Source: Lachnospiraceae bacterium UBA4380
GTDB taxonomy: Bacteria; Bacillota; Clostridia; Lachnospirales; Lachnospiraceae
DNA: 13,035 nt
Direction of reading: 5' to 3'
Assembly: GCA_002390025.1 (NCBI GenBank)
Contig: DGRU01000145.1
Coordinates: 24,357 to 37,391, forward strand
The position numbers were made by a program, and so were the translations under genes. Positions within the stretch are counted from its first letter, which is position 1; each line of letters opens with the position of its first letter. Of the stretch, positions 5,203-10,742 are shown one piece after another. The notes under the pieces were generated by a model, which saw nothing but the letters and a program-made list of their open reading frames with translations, ran no database searches and was not told the DNA's origin.

Positions 5203-6480
5203 TTAACGGTAGATGATGTCATGCCTTTCGGGTCCATTGGACACGATCGTAATGGGATAACCGATCTCTTTTTCGATAAATTCGATGTAATTGCGGCAGT
5301 TCTCGGGAAGGTCCTCGTATTTTTTGATGCCGCGAATGTCGCACTTCCAGCCCGGAAGGGTGACATAGACAGGTTTCGCTTTCGCGAGCAGCCTGGTCAC
5401 GGGGAATTCCTTCGTCTGTACGCCGTCAATCTCATAGGCGACACAGACCGGGATCTCATCGAGATAGCCCAGGACATCGAGGACGGTGAAAGCGACATCG
5501 GTCGCGCCCTGCAGGCGGCAGCCATAGCGGGAAGCGACACAGTCGTACCAGCCCATGCGGCGGGGTCTGCCGGTGGTGGCGCCGTATTCGCCTCCGTCGC
5601 CGCCGCGTCTGCGCAGCTCGTCTGCTTCCTCTCCGAAGATTTCGGAGACGAATTCGCCTGCGCCCACTGCGGAGGAGTATGCCTTGTTGACCACGACGAC
5701 CTGGCGGATCTCATAGGGAGGAATGCCTGCGCCGATTGCGCCGAAGGCAGCCAGTGTCGAGGAGGAGGTGACCATGGGATAGATTCCGTGGTCGGGATCC
5801 TTGAGGGTTCCGAGCTGGCCCTCCAGAAGAATGGTCTTATCCTCTTTGACCGCATTTTCAAGGAACTCGCTGACATTTCCCACATAGGGGGCGATCATGT
5901 CCCGGTAGCTGTGGATGGTCTCGATCAGTTCCGCACGGTCGATCGGATCTGTGTGATACAGGTGTGTCAGGAGAATGTCCTTCTGCACGCAGATGCGCTC
6001 GATTTTTTCCATGAGTTCATCGTCGCTCATAAAGAGCTCGTTGACCTGCCAGCCGACCTTGGCATATTTATCGGAATAGAAAGGCGCAATGCCGGACTGG
6101 GTGGATCCGAAGGACTTGCCCGCCAGGCGCTCCTCCTCGCATTTGTCAAACAGAATGTGATAGGGCATGACGACCTGGCAGCGGTCGGAGATCATCAGCT
6201 GCGGAGCGGGTACGCCGCGGTCCTCGATGCTCCTGAGCTCATTCATCAGAATGGGGATGTTGAGTGCCACACCGTTTCCGATGATGTTCATGACGCTCTG
6301 ATGAAAAACGCCGGAAGGAAGTGTGTGCAGGGCAAATTTGCCATACTCATTGACGATGGTATGTCCTGCGTTCGCACCGCCCTGGAAACGAATGACAACA
6401 TCTGCGCCGTCGGCAAGTGTATCTGTGATCTTTCCCTTGCCCTCGTCTCCCCAGTTCGCACCTACTACTGCTTTTACCAT
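5203..6480 (-). CDS. purA: Adenylosuccinate synthetase (divergent Clostridia type)
   Basis: This 425-aa cytoplasmic enzyme joins IMP and aspartate, using GTP, to give adenylosuccinate, the first committed step to AMP. The GTP-binding loop WGDEGKGK (10-17) includes the catalytic Asp (D12). GANAGHT (35-41) holds the catalytic His (H40), and ATTGRPRRMGW (301-311) and SNGPER (414-419) are intact. Several segments differ from the E. coli-type enzyme: STQSGIAPFY (126-135) for TTGRGIGPAY, EGQLG (220-224) for EGAQG, and KAYSSAVG (266-273) for KAYTTRVG. I recall this pattern from other Clostridia, so it is probably a lineage subtype. GGAGG lies 14 nt upstream of ATG 6480, rather far. It follows purB by 69 bp with no terminator between, so they form an operon. 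No good terminator follows the TAA. Confidence 0.95.
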   Translation of the reverse strand: MVKAVVGANWGDEGKGKITDTLADGADVVIRFQGGANAGHTIVNEYGKFALHTLPSGVFHQSVMNIIGNGVALNIPILMNELRSIEDRGVPAPQLMISDRCQVVMPYHILFDKCEEERLAGKSFGSTQSGIAPFYSDKYAKVGWQVNELFMSDDELMEKIERICVQKDILLTHLYHTDPIDRAELIETIHSYRDMIAPYVGNVSEFLENAVKEDKTILLEGQLGTLKDPDHGIYPMVTSSSTLAAFGAIGAGIPPYEIRQVVVVNKAYSSAVGAGEFVSEIFGEEADELRRRGGDGGEYGATTGRPRRMGWYDCVASRYGCRLQGATDVAFTVLDVLGYLDEIPVCVAYEIDGVQTKEFPVTRLLAKAKPVYVTLPGWKCDIRGIKKYEDLPENCRNYIEFIEKEIGYPITIVSNGPERHDIIYR

Positions 6481-6549
6481 AATTCTTTCTTTTTCCTCCG
6501 TGGTGAATCTGGAAATAAAACTGTTGTTCCGTCCATTCTGACCGGAAAA

Positions 6550-7983
6550 TCAGACGTTGATCTGTGCCTCGACGCCCAGGAGTTCTCTGTTGGCATCCAG
6601 GATCGGGCGGATCACTTCATTGAGATAGCGCTCAACCTGATGGGGGGCACAGCCGATATAGCGGGAGGGCTCCATGGTCTTCTCCAGATCCTCCAGGGAC
6701 ATGCCGAAAGCAGGATCTGCTGCGATGAGATCGAGAAGATTGTTGTCCAGGCCTTCTTCCTTGACGCGGCGTCCGGCCTGCATGGACAGGGTGCGGATGC
6801 GCTCGTGGAGCTCCTGGCGGTCGCCGCCTGCCTTGACGGCATCCATCATGATATTTTCAGTCGCCATAAAGGGCAGTTCACTGCGAAGGCGTTTCTCGAT
6901 GACCTTGGGATAGACCTTGAGGCCGTCCGTGACATTCAGGCAGAGGTCAAGGATGCCGTCCAGGGCAAGGAATCCCTCCGGAACGGAGATCCTCTTGTTG
7001 GCGGAATCGTCCAGTGTCCGCTCAAACCACTGAGTGCCCGCGGTCACGGCGGGATTGAGGACATCCGCCATCACATAGCGCGCCAGGGAGCAGATGCGCT
7101 CGCTTCGCATGGGATTGCGCTTGTAAGCCATTGCGGAGGAACCGATCTGTGTCTTTTCAAAAGGCTCTTCCACTTCCTTGAGATGCTGCAGGATCCGGAT
7201 ATCCGTGGCCATCTTCATGGCGGCAGAAGCCGTAATGGCCAGCGCGTTCACCACGATCGTATCGAGGAGACGGGGATAGGTCTGGCCGGAAACCGCAAAG
7301 CAGCGGTCAAAGCCCATCTTCTCTGCAAGCATGGGATCGAGGCGGTCCACCTTGTCCAGATCGCCGTCAAAAAGCTCGAGGAAGGAAGCCTGTGTGCCGG
7401 TCGTGCCCTTGCTGCCCAGCAGGCGCAGGCTGGAAGCCGCATGCTCCACTTCTGCCAGTGCAAGCTCGAATTCCTGCATCCACAGGGTGGCGCGCTTGCC
7501 CACCGTCGTGGGCTGCGCCGGCTGGAAATGCGTGAATCCCAGTGTGGGCATGGACTTGTACTCATCAGCAAAGGCTGCCAGCTTGGCCAGGACATTGATC
7601 AGCTTTTTGCGCACAAGCCTGAGGGCCTCACGCATAATGATGATATCTGTATTGTCGCCGACATAACAGCTGGTCGCGCCGAGGTGGATGATGCCCTTTG
7701 CCTTGGGGCACTGCAGTCCATAGGCATATACATGGCTCATAACATCGTGGCGCACCACCTTCTCACGGGCGCGGGCATCTTCATAATTGATGTCTTCTGC
7801 ATGTGCCTTCAGTTCCGCGATCTGCTCGTCCGTGATTGGAAGGCCGAGCTCCTGCTCGATCTCAGCCAGTGCGATCCACAGCTTCCTCCAGGTACGGAAT
7901 TTCATGTCCTGTGAAAAAATATACTGCATCTCCCTGCTCGCATAACGCTCGGAAAGCGGGCTCGAATATCTGTCTGTCGCCAT
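6550..7983 (-). CDS. purB: Adenylosuccinate lyase
   Basis: This 477-aa enzyme of the fumarase/aspartase superfamily acts twice in purine synthesis: it releases fumarate from SAICAR to give AICAR, and from adenylosuccinate to give AMP. The mostly helical protein acts as a tetramer. Visible motifs are RHDVMSH (78-84), TSCYVGDN (104-111), FTHFQPAQPTT (150-160, catalytic His 152) and the superfamily signature GSSAMAYKRNPMRSE (281-295) with the flexible catalytic serine loop. Length is normal for the longer Clostridia/eukaryote-like form. AGAGGAG lies about 7 nt before ATG 7983. First gene of purB-purA, transcribed from the promoter at 8069-8097. Confidence 0.96.
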   Translation of the reverse strand: MATDRYSSPLSERYASREMQYIFSQDMKFRTWRKLWIALAEIEQELGLPITDEQIAELKAHAEDINYEDARAREKVVRHDVMSHVYAYGLQCPKAKGIIHLGATSCYVGDNTDIIIMREALRLVRKKLINVLAKLAAFADEYKSMPTLGFTHFQPAQPTTVGKRATLWMQEFELALAEVEHAASSLRLLGSKGTTGTQASFLELFDGDLDKVDRLDPMLAEKMGFDRCFAVSGQTYPRLLDTIVVNALAITASAAMKMATDIRILQHLKEVEEPFEKTQIGSSAMAYKRNPMRSERICSLARYVMADVLNPAVTAGTQWFERTLDDSANKRISVPEGFLALDGILDLCLNVTDGLKVYPKVIEKRLRSELPFMATENIMMDAVKAGGDRQELHERIRTLSMQAGRRVKEEGLDNNLLDLIAADPAFGMSLEDLEKTMEPSRYIGCAPHQVERYLNEVIRPILDANRELLGVEAQINV

Positions 7984-8068
7984 GAATTTCTCCTCTCAGG
8001 AATAGGTCCGGCATTCATCCGCCGTAAATACAGGTTCCATTTTATCTGCGATAAAAAATACGCAAAAT

Positions 8069-8097
8069 AGAATACCCCAGCTGAATTCATTCGTCAA
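8069..8097 (-). promoter_or_regulatory. Sigma-A promoter of purB-purA
   Basis: On the minus strand TTGACG (8097-8092) and TATTCT (8074-8069) are separated by 17 bp. It lies just past the terminator of the upstream cluster and predicts a leader of about 80 nt. I see no purine or PRPP riboswitch in that short leader. Confidence 0.7.
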
Positions 8098-8100
8098 CAT

Positions 8101-8161
8101 TAAAACAAACTGCCGGGCCGGTGGGACACTGGGGACGGTTCTGACTGTCCCGGCCCGGCAG
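8101..8161 (-). terminator. Strong terminator hairpin, REP-like, ending the three-gene cluster
   Basis: CTGCCGGGCC (8110-8119) pairs with GGCCCGGCAG (8152-8161). After a 3-nt bulge, GGGACA (8123-8128) pairs with TGTCCC (8146-8151), giving 16 bp around a 17-nt loop. On the minus strand it is followed by TTTGTTTTA, so it can terminate transcription of the gene ending at 8175. The loop and inner stem contain GGGGACGGTTCT, a motif I recall from dispersed palindromic repeats of Firmicutes. The dispersed-repeat reading is inference. Confidence 0.8.
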
Positions 8162-8174
8162 CTCTCCTTTCCGC

Positions 8175-9014
8175 TCACACCGATGCCGACACTCGCTGGC
8201 GATAGTCCTCCTGCATGCCCTTCAGTGTGTGGCCGAGTCTGGAGGAAAAGGCTTCCTCCTGTTTCTCCCGCCTGAGCTGGCGGAGCCTTCGCAGCTGCCG
8301 GCTCTCACTGCCGGATTTGAACCGGCTCTCCGCTTTCGCGGCGCGCTGTTCCACCTGATAGGCGCTCTCGTAAAATGCGGGGTGCTCTTCCAGGAAATGC
8401 CTGTAGTCCTCTCCGTCCATGCTCATATATAAGGAAGCGACATACCAGAATGCGTGCTCGGGGACCGGCGACAGTTCATAAGCCTGGCGGAAACAGTCCG
8501 CCGCGCGCTCAAACATAAAGCTGTCCGCATAGTGGAGCCCCTTTTCCTTCCAAATCTGCGCCCTGGTTCCGCGTTCCATGTCAGGGAGCCTGTCAAGAAG
8601 CTCCGTGTAAGTATTCTGCGCCTGGCGCATATGTCCCCGGCCGGCAAGCGACTGGGCGCGGGACAGATCCCTGGAGATGGACTCCATTCCCCTTCCCGCT
8701 TCCATGCGGGCCAGAACTTTTGCAGTCTCTCCCGGGGGAAGACAGGCACATTCCCGCAGGATCGTTCCGACGAAGTCTTTGGGTGTATGACGGCCCCGCA
8801 GAAGTCCCTGCAGGGTCCTCGCCAGCTCATGGAGGCCGCAGGATTCCGAGAGCCATTCCGCCAGTTCGGGATCCATGATCTCTTCGTCCATGAAGTCGGC
8901 GCACTGCGCCAGTGAATAGCACAGTTCCTCCGCGGAATACACATTCCGCTCTATCTTGCGTATTCTGTACGGCGTATCGGCAAGCCTGCCGGTCACTGTC
9001 AAAACCCTGCCCAT
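8175..9014 (-). CDS. TPR-containing protein of unknown function, third gene of a DUF5717/DUF5716-like cluster
   Basis: This 279-aa cytoplasmic protein has no signal peptide. It begins MGRVLTVTGRLADTPYRI, followed by an acidic helical N-terminal region (27-70: VYSAEELCYSLAQ, MDEEIMDPELAEWL). Two recognisable TPR-like helix pairs lie at about 117-144 and 152-183, then an amphipathic stretch and a strongly basic coiled-coil tail (222-275, RQLRRLRQLRREKQEEAF). TPRs usually bind other proteins, so it may be an adaptor for the Hsp70-like protein encoded just upstream. ATG 9014 is chosen because AAGGAG lies 6 nt upstream. The frame stays open to 9164, but that part is encoded by a non-coding-looking repeat array. 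The N-terminal pattern resembles proteins I recall beside similar Lachnospiraceae genes; no function is known to me. Confidence 0.8.
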   Translation of the reverse strand: MGRVLTVTGRLADTPYRIRKIERNVYSAEELCYSLAQCADFMDEEIMDPELAEWLSESCGLHELARTLQGLLRGRHTPKDFVGTILRECACLPPGETAKVLARMEAGRGMESISRDLSRAQSLAGRGHMRQAQNTYTELLDRLPDMERGTRAQIWKEKGLHYADSFMFERAADCFRQAYELSPVPEHAFWYVASLYMSMDGEDYRHFLEEHPAFYESAYQVEQRAAKAESRFKSGSESRQLRRLRQLRREKQEEAFSSRLGHTLKGMQEDYRQRVSASV

Positions 9015-9070
9015 CTGCTGCTCCTTAGAAAAAACTGCGCGCAACGGCTGCTTGTACACATGTTTCTTTA

Positions 9071-9188
9071 TCCCGTCTGTCAGGAATTTTTCATTTCCTG
9101 CCTGTCGGTCATCGTAGTTTTCCTGTCCATCGGGAAGTCTTTTTATATCCTGCCCACCGGGCATTGTATTAGTTCTGTCCGTCGGGAC
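9071..9188. repeat. Five-unit imperfect direct-repeat array, 25-27-bp period
   Basis: Five 16-bp cores start at 9071, 9096, 9121, 9148 and 9173: TCCCGTCTGTCAGGAA, TCCTGCCTGTCGGTCA, TCCTGTCCATCGGGAA, TCCTGCCCACCGGGCA, TTCTGTCCGTCGGGAC. The starts are 25, 25, 27 and 25 bp apart, and the linkers between cores are AT-rich and unlike each other. Several cores are also small inverted repeats (TGTCC/GGACA, TGCCC/GGGCA). The array fills the gap between the Hsp70-like and TPR genes. No protein match or terminator T-tract. Confidence 0.75.
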
Positions 9189-9208
9189 ATTCTATTATTT
9201 TCTCTGCA

Positions 9209-10522
9209 TCAGACAGCGAAGGTCTCCTCCCAGGCTCCTCCGCCCGAGGGGAAAATGTCCCCGAAGCCCAGATCCCTGATCTGGACCCGCAGGCGGTCCG
9301 CAGCGGGCATGGAGAGAAGAACCCGCAGGCGGGTCGTCCGGTCCGGTCTGTCCGGAAGCCCGTCCAGCCTGACGGTCAGCTGCTGCGGTTCGCCGCCGGT
9401 CACCGGGGTCTGCAGCAGGCTGAACTCCTTGCCGTTCTCCAGGATGAAATCCTCCTCCACCTCCGCGTTATACCATTTCACGCCCGCGTCGAGCAGGACA
9501 TGGTATCCCTTCTGCTCACGGAGGAGCACTTCGATGCCGATATTGGAGCGAAGGGCATCCTGTGCCAGAAAGATGCTGTCCGGAATCTCGGAGGGTTTGT
9601 CCACATGGAGCAGGGCGCTGTAGGCCGCTCCCTTGCTGAAGAGATTCTCTCCCTGAAAAACCCTTCTGCCCCGGCACAAAAACATTGCCGCGTCCTTCAT
9701 CCATCCGCCGCGGAAGCCCTCCCCTGTCAGATAGACAGCCGAGGCCTCATTCTGCTGCAGAAATTCCCGTACCGCGGCCGTAAACTCCCGGTCTCTTGCT
9801 GCGCCCTGCAGGGAAGGCGGTATGGTCCTCTCCCCTGTCTGCGCCCAGTAGACCACCGGACTGGTCCGGCGGTTATAGAGAAGTGTCGAGAAGGACAGAT
9901 TGCCGTCAGCCCCGTACTCACAGAGCAGCATGCCGGCCCGCCGCTGTTCGGCGTCCTGCATAAGCATGTAGCTGAAAAAAGACTCCTGGCGGCTCTCGCA
10001 CAGGACCTGCTGCGCCCCGGTCTCAAGACGGGAAAAAGAACGCAGAAGGACCTGCTCCATGGCATAATCCATGCCGGGGGCCGTGAATACGACAGCCGCG
10101 ATCTGTTCGGGTGCGATCTCCGGCTCGAGCATGGCGAGACATCTGCGGAGAAAGAGGGCCAGAAGGGAGCCGGCATTATACTCTTCCCCCTCCACCATGA
10201 CCGGGGCATCCCTGAGAGCTTTCTGCAGAAGACCGGTCACGGCAGTGCCCTCGCCGTCCTGTGCAGCCTCAAGTGCCGCCTGACCCGCCAGCCAGACCGA
10301 AGAGCCCTCCTTCTTGCAGAGGACCACCGGGATCTCGTAGGCCTCCTGTCCCTTGACAGCAGAGAAAGTCACCGGTTCACGTGAGATTCCGCCGGTCGCG
10401 GCATTGACAAAGCCGCGGCCGAAACGCGCCCGCTTATTATATAAATATGAAATCTGACAATATTCATCGGACAGATCAATGCCCAGCATGAATTTGCCCG
10501 CTGGTGATTTGGATATGATCAT
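9209..10522 (-). CDS. Hsp70/actin-fold protein of unknown function (DUF5716-like)
   Basis: This 437-aa protein looks like a shortened Hsp70-type nucleotide-binding fold. MLGIDLSDEYCQISY (12-26) resembles the phosphate-1 loop. AAVVFTAPGMDYAMEQ (142-157) resembles the Hsp70 strand before subdomain IIA. MLLCEYGADGNLSFSTLL (198-215) sits where the DxGxG phosphate-2 motif belongs, with Glu for Asp and few glycines. VYLTGEGF (263-270) and NLFSKGAAYSAL (293-304) match the adenosine-binding region. A beta-rich C-terminal domain follows (about 330-420). DUF5716 is my recollection of the family, not a search result. ATG 10522 is 14 nt after AAGGAGG; TTG 10549 lies upstream of that site and MLGIDL (10489) has no site of its own. 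It probably shares a transcript with its neighbours. ATPase activity is uncertain. Confidence 0.75.
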   Translation of the reverse strand: MIISKSPAGKFMLGIDLSDEYCQISYLYNKRARFGRGFVNAATGGISREPVTFSAVKGQEAYEIPVVLCKKEGSSVWLAGQAALEAAQDGEGTAVTGLLQKALRDAPVMVEGEEYNAGSLLALFLRRCLAMLEPEIAPEQIAAVVFTAPGMDYAMEQVLLRSFSRLETGAQQVLCESRQESFFSYMLMQDAEQRRAGMLLCEYGADGNLSFSTLLYNRRTSPVVYWAQTGERTIPPSLQGAARDREFTAAVREFLQQNEASAVYLTGEGFRGGWMKDAAMFLCRGRRVFQGENLFSKGAAYSALLHVDKPSEIPDSIFLAQDALRSNIGIEVLLREQKGYHVLLDAGVKWYNAEVEEDFILENGKEFSLLQTPVTGGEPQQLTVRLDGLPDRPDRTTRLRVLLSMPAADRLRVQIRDLGFGDIFPSGGGAWEETFAV

Positions 10523-10646
10523 CCCTGTGACTGTAACCTCCTTGATCAATCACACTCTTTACAGACATGCCGGAGCGCAGCAGTGCGCAGACATTTTCGC
10601 CCGCCGGGACGTCAGCATCTGGCCGGCAGCTGCCGCAAGAGAAATA

Positions 10647-10702
10647 CCGGACTGTTTTTTCCGGACTATTTATTCCGCATTTTTTTTGCCGGAATTATTT
10701 AT
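10647..10702. repeat. Four-unit direct-repeat array with an exact 14-bp period
   Basis: Units start at 10647, 10661, 10675 and 10689: CCGGACTGTTTTTT, CCGGACTATTTATT, CCGCATTTTTTTTG, CCGGAATTATTTAT. Each is a CCG-rich head with a T-rich tail. The array lies in the 220-bp gap between the large DUF5717-like gene and the Hsp70-like gene. On the coding (minus) strand it reads as A-rich tracts punctuated by CCGG. Confidence 0.7.
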
Positions 10703-10742
10703 TATAGAATTTTTTCTGACAGGCCCCCTGAGGCTGTCCGCC

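Noticed and set aside
5203..6480. PurZ, the phage aminoadenylosuccinate synthetase
   Set aside because: The catalytic Asp of PurA is present in GDEGKGK, full bacterial PurA motifs follow, and it is in an operon with purB in a housekeeping context.
5221..7914. Plus-strand ORF of 897 codons opposite purA and purB
   Set aside because: It is antisense to two clearly identified enzymes, spans both genes and the gap between them, has no recognisable domain, and is explained by codon bias on the coding strand leaving few stops on the other.
8081..8097. PurR box (CGAA-type) at the purB promoter
   Set aside because: GACGAATGAATTC only loosely matches half a PurBox and no second inverted copy is present.
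9015..9164. N-terminal extension of the TPR protein to 329 aa
   Set aside because: The extension is the translation of the 25-27-bp repeat array, and ATG 9014 has a strong Shine-Dalgarno at ideal spacing.
9071..9188. CRISPR array
   Set aside because: Cores are imperfect and only 16 bp, linkers are 9-11 bp, and no cas genes are present. The 31-bp array at 1205-1328 fails too because its units are degenerate with no spacer structure.
10701..10706. Perfect TATAAT on the minus strand upstream of the Hsp70-like gene
   Set aside because: No -35-like sequence lies at 15-19 bp (the 17-bp position reads AGGGGG) and there is no extended -10 TG; the AT-rich repeat explains the match.
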